A DNA stretch of 64,000 bases, from positions 41,325,001 to 41,389,000 of the forward strand of contig NC_084921.1 in NCBI RefSeq assembly GCF_958298935.1, written 5' to 3'. The stretch comes from Phragmites australis. Its lineage: Eukaryota; Streptophyta; Magnoliopsida; Poales; Poaceae. This document shows positions 13,445 through 23,613 of the stretch, one piece after another (the first letter of the stretch is position 1; the number at the start of each line of letters is the position of its first letter). The translations under genes and the position numbers were made by a program. The notes under the pieces were generated by a model. That model saw only the letters and a list, made by a program, of their open reading frames with translations, was not told the DNA's origin and did no database searches.

Positions 13445-13650
13445 GGCAATACCTTGGCGGTGACAATAATTTTCTTAGCGGTTTAGGATGACTACCAGAA
13501 TAACGAGACAATTGTCTTGGCAGTTCCCCCCCCCCCCCCATTTCGTGGCGATATTTTTACCCCACCCAAGAAAAAAATATTTTCTTGGTGGTTTTTTCGT
13601 CTACCCTATAATTTTCTTGGGGTCCTTCCATGCCCACAAGGAAATAGTCC
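13445..13650. repeat. Right subterminal repeats of the CACTA element
   Basis: The same CTTGG/CCAAG motifs seen at the left end recur here about seven times in both orientations. This pairing supports calling 5480-13681 a single element. Confidence 0.7.
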
Positions 13651-13681
13651 ACTGTCACGAAAATTCCGGATCATGGTAGTT

Positions 13682-14306
13682 ATATATAAGAGTGATATAC
13701 ACGTAGCTGCTGCCTGTTGTAGCTAGTGATGAACTGATGATGACGGATCTCGAAGAGACGTTATGATGTCTGTGCAATCCCATTGATTGCATATGTAGTA
13801 CGTATATGTACGTGTCAATCTTTCTGAAACTGAGAAGTAAAAAAGAATGCTATGCAATTGTGGAAGATATGCATACTCTATTGCCAAAATACGGGAGATG
13901 GTATACTTCAATAAACTGAAAATACAATAACTTGTCCTCGACACATCTAAGCCATCAGGTTAGGATCCAATGGTCATCAGGTCATCTTGCTCCTCACGTT
14001 TCTTCTTCCTCCCATCGTTAACCCATCGCTTCGTTAACCCAATGCTTTCAAACTGTTTCTTCACCTCCCCGTTGCCGACACTACCTACTACTCTCCGTTG
14101 TCTCGCCATACCACCATGCCACCTCCCACCATCGGTCAAGTTGTCACCCTAAGCATCCCTCTAAACCCGATGGACCCTACTCTAATCCAACTCCATCCCA
14201 AAACCCGAAACTAAGCCCCACTAACCATCGACATTGACTGTATGGATGTGATTTTTAGTAAATTGATGCGCAATAAATCTACCAAAATATTGATGTCCGG
14301 TGATTT
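13682..14306. other. Displaced 3' flank of the MYB gene and intergenic DNA
   Basis: If the CACTA element is removed, this DNA lies about 34 bp after the MYB stop codon and should hold the original 3' UTR and polyadenylation signals. AATAAA-like signals occur (for example the AATAAA in TTCAATAAACTG near 13910). Bases 13970-14230 are C-rich with no recognised gene. Confidence 0.45.
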
Positions 14307-14508
14307 GGGTTTTGTTTGGTAGAGCTCGAGTTTCCATAATTCTTGGAGTGATGTATATCTAGCTTCAAGAATTTATGGAGCTGAAGTTATATGTACATTG
14401 AGATGTTTAGATGAGTTATAAAAATAGATGCTTAATTCATTTCATTTTAACCTACATACTACAGATCTAAGGTGAAGCTGGAATTTAAGGTTTTGCCAAA
14501 CACAGCCC
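14307..14508. mobile_element. MITE, hAT-like termini, about 200 bp
   Basis: The left end GGGTTTTGTTTGGTAGAGC and the reversed right end GGGCTGTGTTTGGCAAAAC form imperfect inverted repeats, a common pattern for grass hAT-type MITEs. No clear target duplication is visible. Confidence 0.5.
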
Positions 14509-15674
14509 ATGTAGCTGATCAGCGAAATAATCAAAGTTGTGGTGGCAACCGACGAGCCAAAGGCTTTTCTTACTCTGCGACGCCCCCTTGAACCAATATC
14601 ATCCCCTCAGTTCAAGGCTTCAAGCTTTGAGATTCCGAGACGTATGAGTGAAAGGTACCATCTAAATAGAGAAATAGTGCTCGCAAAAAATAATTAGAGA
14701 AATAGTAACACGCTAGTTGACCAGAACACCGTGAACGAGTAGAGAGGAAAACGCGTCAGATTGTACAGTCACAGCGTCATGCTTGCCTCATGGCGCCGTG
14801 GTCCGTGGGAAGGAAGGAACGAACGAGGCAACGGGGCCGCGTCATAGAGGCTCACGGATGCATGGAACAGGCAAAAACTAAAAAGAGATCTGCCGAACAG
14901 CGAGAGCATCACGAAACATGCAAGAAACCAGCCGTGCCCGTGCGTGCATCCCTGACCTGCTGACGTTTGACGCTCCCCTTCATGCCGGCCAAGGCGCCAT
15001 CCGATACACCGCGTGCATGCAACCGTGCGCCGCTCCTGGTACAGTCGTACGTGTACAAGAAGAAACTCCACGCAGCACCGTTCCTGCACGACCCATGGCC
15101 GGTCGTTGTTTCACTCTCCGACTCAGGCCGCTTTTTAAAAATACACATACCATACTCACATCACACGTCCATACAAGTATACGTCTATACACACGATAAG
15201 ATTGAATGGAAAGGCTCAAGACCTCTATGCACGGAAACGTGCAGTATTATTAAACGCGTACACGTGTGTAACAGCAATTAGAGAATAAAGGTCTGGTGAA
15301 CACCTGCGCCGGCCCTAAAACTGGAACACGGACAGGCTCGGTCGGACACCAGCGACTTTACCGGCCGAGCTAACGCTCGGTCTTGCCATGACGGGGGCGA
15401 TGAGTTCGCAGCCTCCAGCCCGGGAATGAGAGAGGTGTGGCGTCGAGCCACTTCAGACAATGTCCTCGACGCGTTGGAAACGTTCGGGCTATGGCGCGGC
15501 GCGGCACCGGGTGCTATTGGCCCAAAAACTTCCGTGGGCTGTGCATGTTTCCTCTTTATTTGAGGCCAGGCCTAAGAACTCGAATTCCTCTTGGTCCAAG
15601 AGTTCAACATGTCCAAATACGGCTTCATCAGACGCGTGTATCCGTAAGTCCATATTCCAGCTCAGGTTAATTAA
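14509..15674. other. Intergenic DNA upstream of the first small duplicated gene
   Basis: Overlapping open frames at 14769-15281 on both strands are not supported by any family resemblance or splice pattern. I see no gene here. Confidence 0.5.
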
Positions 15675-15845
15675 ACCGTCAGGGACTTGGACCCCAAGTT
15701 GCCAACCGAAACACAAACCCGTGCCCGCCAAGGAACCGTACGCTGCATCTCCAACGTCTCCACGACGCGTACATATAAGTCTCGGGTCGCTCGACACAAT
15801 CCTAACACACAAGAACCGAAGGCAAACCAAGAAACGTGCTACACG
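15675..15845 (+). promoter_or_regulatory. Promoter and leader of small gene copy 1
   Basis: A TATA-like ATATAAG lies at 15773-15779, about 70 bp before the start codon. The stretch from AGGGACTTGGACCCCAAGTT (15679) through CGCCAAGGAACCGTACGC is shared with the DNA upstream of the second copy (from 18816), so the duplication included the promoter. Confidence 0.6.
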
Positions 15846-16160
15846 ATGCGTCGCGAGGGCCGGCAGCACGGGTGGGTGTACGCCGTCGACCGCAGCCTGG
15901 TCGACCCAGAGGGCAAGCGCCGCGCGGTGCACGCCGTGGAGGGGCCGGCTGCAGCCAACGGCGGGTTCGTCAGGGCGTCGCGGAAGCCCACCAACCACTC
16001 CAAGTTCACCGGCGGCCGCTCGTACAGGGAGCTCAGCGGCAAGGGCGCGGTGGCGGCGCCGGGCAAGGGGAGGCACAAGTTCAAGCACGACGAGGTCAAG
16101 ATGTACTACCTCGAGGGAGCCGACGGTGCCGCCGTCGATGTGTATGACATGGATGCATGA
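15846..16160 (+). CDS. Small basic plant protein of unknown function, copy 1
   Basis: A single open frame of 104 aa begins MRREGRQHGWVYAVDRS and contains KPTNHSKFTGGRS near residues 49-61. Segments like MRREGRQHG and KPTNHSKFTG occur in a conserved group of small uncharacterised plant proteins, from memory and without a search. No signal peptide, membrane segment or enzyme motif is visible. The protein is rich in Arg, Lys, Gly and His, so nucleic-acid or partner binding is possible but unproven. A near-identical copy lies 3.15 kb downstream (18994-19311). The two differ at a few residues in the body and in the last ten residues, where this copy ends VYDMDA. Matching promoter, coding and 3' UTR segments show that a whole gene was duplicated. 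The start is supported by conservation in both copies. Confidence 0.75.
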   Translation: MRREGRQHGWVYAVDRSLVDPEGKRRAVHAVEGPAAANGGFVRASRKPTNHSKFTGGRSYRELSGKGAVAAPGKGRHKFKHDEVKMYYLEGADGAAVDVYDMDA

Positions 16161-16791
16161 CCGCAGCTGCATTGCCAGGAAGAGGTGGAGATTAACTCTT
16201 CGTAGTTTTGTATCTGGAGCCTGAACTTTTTTTGTGATGTGAACCTTTGTTGCTTCGGCGAAATTGTGGTGCTAGTCTGAACTCTGAACTAGACTTTCGT
16301 GTCAGGAGATTTGCATGGGATTGTACTTGAAATGTATGACCAAATAAATAACAGTGGCTATGGCGCATCAGATCCTTGATCAACCTGTATTACTACCTGT
16401 GTAACCCACGCTCCTACCTAGGGGAAAAAAAATTACCGTGTGCCTGGACGGGCACGACGTTGGTGATACCGGCCTGGACGTCCGGATTGCCCTCGACACG
16501 CTGCTGCAGTGACGTGCACCGTATGCCAGGAGTTGACGCCGAGGTGGGGCTCGCTCAAACACGGCGCGACGGTATTACGGTGCGGCGCGGCCCGTCGCAG
16601 TTCCCTCCCGTGCAGGTGCATGTGGCGCGCACGAGGTGGCCGATGCTCGGTGTTAGGCACATTTACTTTACGCCGTGGCCACTTTCAGATGGTCCTTGAG
16701 TTTTAGGCACATTTTGTTAACAGGGGAACAAAATATACTATGCCGTGACTGTAAAAAATAATTCAAACAAAAGTGACATGGTGGCAAGTGC
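16161..16791. other. 3' UTR of small gene copy 1 and unassigned DNA
   Basis: Up to about 16315 the sequence aligns with the 3' flank of copy 2 (shared TTTGTGATGTGAA and CTAGACT segments). AAATAAATAA at about 16343 may be its polyadenylation signal. Bases 16430-16690 are GC-rich without a recognised gene. Confidence 0.5.
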
Positions 16792-17221
16792 ATGGTTGCA
16801 CGGACCCGAGTATGTAGGCCGACTCATTTTGGCGAGCTGGGCCTCACGGACTTGAAGTTGGCCGGCGAAGCCCGTCGGCTTCGTTGGGCATGGTTACAGA
16901 AGACCGATCAGTCGCGGCGGTGGTCCTCTAAGGTACATATCGAGGATCGAGCCATCTCTTGTGCAATTCTTCGATGCGTCGATCAGAGTTCATCTGGGCA
17001 ATGGACGCAAAGCTCTCTTCTGGACTGATAATTGGGTGCACGGGACCTCGATCAAATCGCTGGCGCCAACTCTGTTTCGGTGCGCCAAATCGCTGGCCCA
17101 AGGATTATCCCAGCGCAGATGGATCGGGACATCACCGGCGCTGTCGGTTCAAGCACTCTATGAAAACGTCCACCTGTGGGAGAGATTGCGCGAGTGGCAG
17201 CTGCAAGAGAATGCTTTTTAG
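16792..17221 (+). pseudogene. LINE (L1-type) ORF2 C-terminal fragment
   Basis: The first part (16800-16960) reads like the reverse transcriptase tail GELGLTDLKLAGEARRLRW-LQKTD. After a frame change the next part (16961-17221) reads VHLGNGRKALFWTDNWVHG, then TSIKSLAPTLF and VHLWERLREWQL. These phrases are typical of the end of plant LINE ORF2 and its zf-RVT region. The fragment is 5'-truncated and frameshifted, so it is dead. Poly-A is not obvious. Confidence 0.8.
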
Positions 17222-17569
17222 ATAACGAGAGTTTTATTTTATCAGACAAATAAAAATATCTCAGCCACTACATCCACGGATGTATGTGACCGATAATTAA
17301 AATCACATATAAAAATATCTCCCAACATTGTTAAAATTGCAGATGTTAAATTGAACCGGAAGTCTCGTAATAAAATCCCAAATCGTAGAATCATGTAGCT
17401 ATTAGAATAATAAAATCACAAATTTTACTGACTAGAATCATAAAATCAGTCTAGTCAATTTATATATTAAAAATGGTAAAATCGAGATTCTGAGTTTCTG
17501 ACGACCATGATCTTTCCTCCTGTTTTTGAGTGGAGGAATCATTCTTCGTCTTCTTATGAGTGAGAAGAT

Positions 17570-17898
17570 GGAACCTTCTTTTTGAGAGTGAAGATGGAAC
17601 ATTCTTCCTTTTTTTCTTTTGAGAGAGAGAGAGGGGGGGGGGGGGGACGATGAAACTTTCTATCTGTAGCATAGATCGAGTACAGTGTTTACAGGAATCA
17701 GGAATATAGCCTGGCTTGACTCGGCAAATCCAGACGGAAGGTGGAACCTTCTTTTTTAGATTGAAGATGAAACATTCTTCCTTTTTTTCTATTGAGAGAG
17801 AGAGAGAGGACGATGAAACTTTCTATTTGTAGCATAGATCGAGTACAATGTTTACAGGAATCAGGAATATAGCCTGGCTTGACTCAGCAAATCCAGAC
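17570..17898. repeat. Tandem duplication of about 170 bp
   Basis: Unit 1 (17570-17735) and unit 2 (17743-17898) share GGAACCTTCTTTTT, a GA-rich tract, CATAGATCGAGTACA and CAGGAATATAGCCTGG. They differ mainly in the length of the G/GA microsatellite at 17622-17646. The function is unknown. Confidence 0.88.
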
Positions 17899-18062
17899 TA
17901 ATTTTGCGAGACTTAATTTTTTTTAAGAAAATTTATGACTTGAACTAGGTACTGAGCAGGCTAGATCAGGCTTAGCACGTAGCTATTTCTGAGGCCCAAC
18001 ATCTGCGGCCTCGGCCTGGCCCAACAGTCCAAAAGGCCTAAATCTCCGCAGACCAGTAGTGT

Positions 18063-18582
18063 TAGGGATGATAATGAGCACATATTATCCGCGTGCCCAC
18101 ACGGTTCAAAACCTTAATAGACACGGATTTATATCTAAATTTAATGGGCATACATACGCAGATATATAAAAATCTTCCCTGTGTACCTGCTCCAAGCACC
18201 TTACATGTGTTCCCAAATATTTGTATAGTCCAGCATGTGTGTCCAAATACTTCTATATTATTTTATTTTTATCTTATTTCTTGCCCTTATTTTTTTGCTA
18301 CTTTAATTTTTTCAAACACAATTTGTAACCAGCACACCTTTGAATAAATGCTTCTATGGGTAACTATCGGAGATGCATGAGCTTGTAGAGATATTTTTTC
18401 ACGGGAATATGAGGGACCTCCTATGTTTTTGACAGGCATACAGGCATGCCTGTGGGTGACATGTGTTGATTTTATTTCTTACCTGTGACGAGTAATGGTG
18501 TGGATATAGGTTTAGAAATTAGCTTGTGAATATGAGTTTGTATAGTCTCTATCCACGGGTTTTGTGTCCGTTAGCATCCCTA
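18063..18582. mobile_element. Inverted-terminus element, about 520 bp, family uncertain
   Basis: The left end TAGGGATGATAATG and the reversed right end TAGGGATGCTAACGG match at the tips. The interior is AT-rich and non-coding. Grass genomes hold many repeats with TAGGGATG-like ends. No target duplication is clear. Confidence 0.45.
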
Positions 18583-18813
18583 CGTAGGCTCTCAGGACCG
18601 GAGTGCACAGTTCAACGTATCTATGTCTATATGATACACATGTTTAGTGTGGTGCATAAAAGACGAAATTGAATAGTTAATAATTGAGATTTATTTTTCC
18701 CATGATGCCAGTGACGTTCGGATGAGGTACTGTAGCTTCGACCTTCAAACGTAGGTAGAAGTAGAACCGTCAGTCCTCTCTCTCTTAAAAAAAAGTAGAA
18801 CGGTCAGTCCGTC

Positions 18814-18993
18814 ACCGTCAGAGACTTGGACGCCAAGTTGCCGATCCCTACACGAACGGCGTGACCGCCAAGGAACCGTACGCGCGGCCGCGGCGCACAG
18901 CAACTCCCGGCCTATAAATATGTCACCGGTCGCCCCCCTGTCGCCGCACACAATCCCAACAAGAACCAAAGGCAAGCCAAGAAACGTGCTGCG
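18814..18993 (+). promoter_or_regulatory. Promoter and leader of small gene copy 2
   Basis: TATAAATA lies at 18913-18920, about 75 bp before the start. The sequence from GAGACTTGGACGCCAAGTT to CGCCAAGGAACCGTACGC matches the promoter of copy 1. The TATA motif here is closer to consensus than that of copy 1. Confidence 0.65.
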
Positions 18994-19311
18994 ATGCGTC
19001 GTGAGGGCCGGCAGCACGGGTGGGTGTACGCCGTCGACCGCAGCCTGGTCGACCCGGAGGGCAAGCGCCGCGCGGTGCACGCCGTGGAGGGGCCGACTGC
19101 AGCCAACGGCGGGTTCGTCAGGGCGTCGCGGAAGCCCACCAACCACTCCAAGTTCACCGGCGGCCGCTCGTCCAGGGAGCTCAGCGGCAAGGGCGCGGTG
19201 GCGGCGTCGGGCAAGGGGAGGCACAAGTTCAAGCACGACGAGGTCAAGATGTACTACATCGAGGGAGCCGACGGTGCCGCCGTCGATGCGCTGGTGGACT
19301 GGTATGACTGA
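18994..19311 (+). CDS. Small basic plant protein of unknown function, copy 2
   Basis: This 105-aa frame is a close paralogue of 15846-16160, with the same start MRREGRQHGWVYAVDRS and the same KPTNHSKFTGGRS motif. Changes in the body are Ala/Thr, Tyr/Ser, Pro/Ser and Leu/Ile exchanges. The C-terminus differs more: this copy ends ALVDWYD after AAVD, from a small indel. Conservation of the frame in both copies, with mostly single-base substitutions, suggests that both are or were recently functional. The left edge of a collapsed copia LTR begins about 146 bp after the stop codon, within or just after the 3' UTR. The function is unknown. Confidence 0.78.
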   Translation: MRREGRQHGWVYAVDRSLVDPEGKRRAVHAVEGPTAANGGFVRASRKPTNHSKFTGGRSSRELSGKGAVAASGKGRHKFKHDEVKMYYIEGADGAAVDALVDWYD

Positions 19312-19457
19312 CATGGATTGATAGATTTATGAGCGCAGGCCGCATTGCCGGAAAGAGGAGGGATGTATACTTTCTGTGTCAGGGGTCTGAACTTAATTTG
19401 TGATGTGAAAAATCTTTGTTGCTTAACTCAGTGAATAAACTAGACTCTCTTGTTAGG

Positions 19458-19664
19458 GGTATTACAAACAAACACCTCTTGCATTGTGTACGTGATCAAA
19501 TATTATTAGCAATGCTAACTGTTTTTTATTATCATCTAAAGGGCATCTATTCAGTACTGAATGAACATATTTATATTCTTTGAATATATATATATAATCA
19601 TCAATCATAAAAGACAGTTTTGATTCTCTTAATCTACTGTTATTTTGCAACTCTACTCAAAACA
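19458..19664 (+). repeat. Truncated 5' LTR of the collapsed copia element
   Basis: Only the last 207 bp are present, ending CTCTACTCAAAACA. Compared with the 3' LTR copy, many substitutions and a short AT insertion (ATATATATATA near 19587) show considerable age. Confidence 0.75.
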
Positions 19665-19676
19665 CGTTATCAGCAC
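19665..19676 (+). other. Primer binding site of the copia element
   Basis: CGTTATCAGCAC directly follows the LTR end. The same motif follows the LTR at 31718 on the opposite strand, and it is a common copia primer site in grasses. Confidence 0.65.
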
Positions 19677-21756
19677 ACATAGATTCAACCACTGAGCAAT
19701 CACTGTGCAAACATCACAGAAGAAGAACCAGGGGCCGATCGGCCACCACAGGCACCAGAGGACTCGAAGGTCTCTCCCAGACACAAAAGGTAAAGAAATA
19801 GATGGCTTCACCTTCATCCACCACTGGAGAAGTTCTTCGTTGTCTGATGAATTTGGAGGCGGCAGTTCTCCGGCACATCTCACCGCTCAGCCAAACACGT
19901 GCTCGTCGCCGTCGCCGCCCTCGTACATGTGGTCATCGTTGTCTTGGCCACCGCCATGGTCCTCCAAGGGCTCCAGCAACCCCTGTAGTGACTCCCGTAG
20001 CCACTGTTCCCGTCGGCCCACCACCCACAATGGCAGCACGCAGCGGGGCTACACCTTTCTTCAACAGCACACCAACAGTGGCGTCTGAGGAGGAGGAGGA
20101 TCCGGAGGAGTACGTGTTGTACTCTCCAGAGTACACTCCGCTGTTTACCTCTATTCCAGTGCCACCCACTGGCACCTTCACTGGCATGGCCAACGCAGCT
20201 CCCTCTCCTGAGGTGGCAAAACCGACTCCGGAGATCCGCCGCCGCAATTGGATCTTCCGGGTCCGTCGCGGCAGAAGCCTCCCAGGGGCAATGTTGGACT
20301 ACAGTCCAGCCTCTTCTTCCCGGGGCATCAACCTCAATTTGCCGGCCGAGTCATCTTCCATCACACCAGCCTTCATTGATTCCAGTTTTGAAGTCGAGGA
20401 TGACCTCTCCAACGACTCATCCACTGGTATCTCCATGGCCGCCGCGTCGCCCATCCGAGCCGATGGCTCCACCATGGTTGTTCCCACTGCACCAGCCCAT
20501 CGCACCCTCCATTGCTTCGCAATAGCGGTAGCCAACCGTCGTCCGGGCCTCCACCCGGGGTCATAGGCCCTTGCGGCCTCCAGCCTCCCCTCCAAGGGCG
20601 TCTAAACGCGCCCGGGGGCATGCGCGTGCGAGAGGGGAGGGGGTGGTGCACCCCCTCGGCCGGCGGCTCAGCTCCTCGACCGACAACCCACGCGGCTCCT
20701 CGACCGACAGACCACGCCCTCCTCTGCCGGCGGCTCGGCACCGACGGCCCACACCCTCCTCTACCGACGGCTCGGCACCGGTGGCCCGCGCCCTCCACGG
20801 CTGGCGGCTCGGCTCCATTCCCTCACCCTCTGGCGACTCTACCACATGGCTGCGGCGGCAGCCCATGGGCATGGCGGCTGTGGCATAGGGGCGGTTAGGG
20901 TTAGGGAGAGGGGGGACCGTATGGGCTTGGGCCGAAAGGCCAAAAAGGCTGGAGCCCAGGTTATTTCGGCCAGCCGGTTGGAAAAGACTGTGTACTTTGG
21001 CTATTTTCCAGAAAACCCCCTGGGTTGTTTAATCTATTTCATAGCCAATTATAATATTTTATGTTTACAATACTATACAATTTATGTTTTAGTCCCTATC
21101 TTTATTTATAATTGTGATTCGTACTGTTTTATGTTGTAAATATATGTTCCAGACCCTGTTTTCTCTGAAAATTTGTCATGTCCCATGTGTTTGCCCTTGT
21201 GCATTCCCTATGACATACATATATGTTTACAACTTTGTTTTTGCATTTGAAATTATATTTCTTGCAAAAATACTTATTACTGCAAATTAAGTGATTACCT
21301 CTTCCATTTGATATAACACTATATTCCAAATCTTTGCATATTGGCCATACACTAAGTAGTACTCTAATACTACTACAGGATCTACACTATGTCTAACACA
21401 CATTAACTATCCTTAAAGTGCATACCCAATATTAAATTTGGAACCAAGATCTACACCTTTTTCAGATGATTACCTTAATTCATATCTCATATTGGCCATA
21501 CACAAAGTAATATCTATATACTACTATGGGATCTACACTATGTTTGCATATAGTGATTATCCTCTACGTGCGTACCCAATTTGAGTATGAATTAAACAAG
21601 GTCAACACCATCTCGGTGACTACCTTCAATGTGTTACCAATATAATTTGAGGTCTACACTATGTAATTCAAGTATCAACTTGACTTCACAATTTTTGCAC
21701 TATTACAACATTACCATAATTCTTTAATTTACCCAAAGTGTAAATTCATTCAATCA
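19677..21756 (+). other. Long copia leader with an open frame of unclear status
   Basis: This 2-kb stretch separates the primer site from gag. A 254-codon frame (19802-20566) begins MASPSSTTGEVLRCL and has an acidic middle (ASEEEEDPEEYVLYSPEYTP) and a basic RRRNWIFRVRRGR patch. I recognise no family. It may be an extra retrotransposon ORF, captured host sequence or chance in GC-rich DNA. Bases 20600-20900 are GC-rich. Bases 21338-21391 and 21488-21543 are direct repeats sharing CATATTGGCCATACAC and GGATCTACACTATGT. Confidence 0.45.
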
Positions 21757-22816
21757 TTGGTCAATTTGTATGACAAAATGTCCAACGTCGAGTTCGAAAG
21801 ACTCGAGTTAGATGGCAAAAACTATCTAACATGGGCAATGGACATGAAGATAAGTCTATCGTCCCGCGGACTTATGACGACGATTAATCCTCCTCAAGAG
21901 GGAGATCCATCACTTCAAAATCAAATCAAGTATGAGGCTTTATACTACATAAGACACCATTTACATTTAGATTTAAATCTGAATACTTGATAGATGAAAA
22001 TCCACATGACCTATGAAACTCGCTCAAGGAGCGATATGAACAGCAAAATACAATAATACTACTTGAAGCACAACGCGAGTGGTCCAACATTCGTCTCCAG
22101 GACTTTAAGTCCATTGGAGAATAATACCATGATATTCACAAGATCTGCTCTAGATTGCTATTTTGTGACAAAACTCCCACCGATACGGAGAAAATAAAAA
22201 AAACTTTGTCTACAATGCTTCATGCCCATAGGGTATTGCAACAACAATACCGTACTAGGAACTATTAGCACTATTCTGAATAAATTCATATTTTACTTCA
22301 GGCTGAAAAGCATGATGAACTTCTTTTAAAGAATCATCACCAACGCCCTACAGGCACTGCCCCTTTACCTAAAGTAAACTCCAATATTCAGAATACTAAG
22401 AGGTTCGACAGCAACAAACGCCACCCAAAAAGCTTCAAAGGCAAGCAGAACCACATCAAGAAGCAAAAATTCCATAGAAACAACAAGGGGAATGGTATTT
22501 TCAAGAACAACAAAAACAAATCTGATATTTATCATAAATGTAGTTGCTACAGCCACACAACTAAGAAATACCACACCCTAAAATACTTGGTTGATCTCTA
22601 CCTTAAGTCCGTCGGACAAAGCCGACCAACTCAAGGCAAAAGATTTGAAGCTCATTTCAATCTTCAACCTAACACCACCAGAACGGCAAGTTGTTCTCAA
22701 ATCATTCATCCAGAACTGAACAACGATATCACTCTGCAGCAGCAAGAGGGCCTTGAGAGCATGGACAATATGCTTATGGAATTTGCTTCTAAGGACTTAT
22801 TTGGAAACATCAATTA
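21757..22816 (+). pseudogene. Copia gag remnant
   Basis: The start VEFERLELDGKNYLTWAMDM followed by KISLSSRGL is a clear copia gag (UBN2-type) opening. Later pieces in shifted frames (22080-22350) match the rest of gag. The frame is broken by stops and shifts from about 21990. A zinc-knuckle-like piece occurs near 22530-22580 (cysteines and histidines in YHKCSCYSHTTKKYH order) but is degraded. Confidence 0.8.
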
Positions 22817-23029
22817 GGCTCTCAATTAATTAGATATTATTATATCCATGTTCTACATAGTGTTGTAATAGGTTATTATCATTTTATACTGTATTATATA
22901 TCCCAATAATGTATCAACACATTGATACTCAATAAAGTTGTATGTATTCTATATATCTATGATATCGCATTTGCAGTAAACTTACTAGCTAGGCATAGCG
23001 CTACTCCAACTAAACGTCATTGGGCAGGA

Positions 23030-23587
23030 GTCTAGAATATCTTATGATATCTCCAATACACTATAGATCTTAGTCTTTTCTTTCAAAGAAATCAAAATAT
23101 GAATATGATTGGATACATTGACACTGGCTACTTATTAGATCCCTATAATGTCATATCACAGACAGGCTTTGTGTTCTTAAATGGTGGAACAGCCATTTCA
23201 TGGATGTCTTCAAAACAGATTCTAGTGGCTACATCCACTTATCATTCTGAAATAATTGCATTATATGAAGCATCACGTAAATGCGTATGACATCGCAGAA
23301 TGATCAACTATATACAACAATCATGTGATATTGGTTCTATTCAATCACCGATAATTATCTATGAAGATAATTTTGCATGCATTGCTTAAATGCAAATATG
23401 TTACATAAAAAACAATATAACTAAACATATTGCCCCTAAAATATTCCATCCTCATGAATTACAAAATAATAAAAAAATAGAAATCTTGCAAACCAAATCA
23501 TGTGATAATCTTACTAATTTGTTCACTAAGTTCTTACCAACTTCTACATTCCAAAAATATATTCATAGAATTGGTATGCGACGATAG
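23030..23587 (+). pseudogene. Copia RNase H remnant
   Basis: It reads YIDTGYLLDPYNVISQTGFV, then FLNGGTAISWMSSKQ, which is the copia RNase H start with the catalytic-region pattern. After a stop near 23290 it continues with KHIAPKIFHPHELQ and NLTNLFTKFLPTSTFQK to 23587. Reverse transcriptase and integrase, which should precede it, are absent. Confidence 0.82.
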
Positions 23588-23604
23588 CAAGATTTACAAT
23601 GTTC

Positions 23605-23612
23605 AGGGGGAG
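23605..23612 (+). other. Polypurine tract of the copia element
   Basis: AGGGGGAG lies at the end of the RNase H remnant, just before the TG that begins the 3' LTR. Confidence 0.65.
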
Positions 23613-23613
23613 T

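Larger units (their letters stand above)
5480..13681 (-). mobile_element. CACTA (En/Spm, CMC) DNA transposon, 8.2 kb, decayed
   Basis: The left end reads CACTACCACGATCTGG and continues AATTTTC. The right end, read in reverse, is ACTACCATGATCCGG plus AATTTTC, so 22 terminal bases match with two differences; the outermost right base is mutated (CACTA to AACTA). Both ends carry dense short repeats in both orientations built on CTTGG/CCAAG (about 5664-5985 and 13445-13650), as CACTA subterminal regions do. The transposase remnants lie on the minus strand inside. A 3-bp target duplication is not evident (TGT on the left, ATA on the right), so the ends may have been eroded. The insertion is in the 3' flank of the MYB gene. 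Confidence 0.85.

Noticed and set aside
14769..15281. Several frames of 80-106 codons on both strands
   Set aside because: They overlap one another in all frames, which is expected by chance in GC-balanced DNA, and show no domain.
15489..16172. A 227-codon minus-strand frame opposite small gene copy 1
   Set aside because: It is the antisense shadow of the plus-strand frame, which is conserved in both copies with its own promoter; the minus frame is not supported by any motif.
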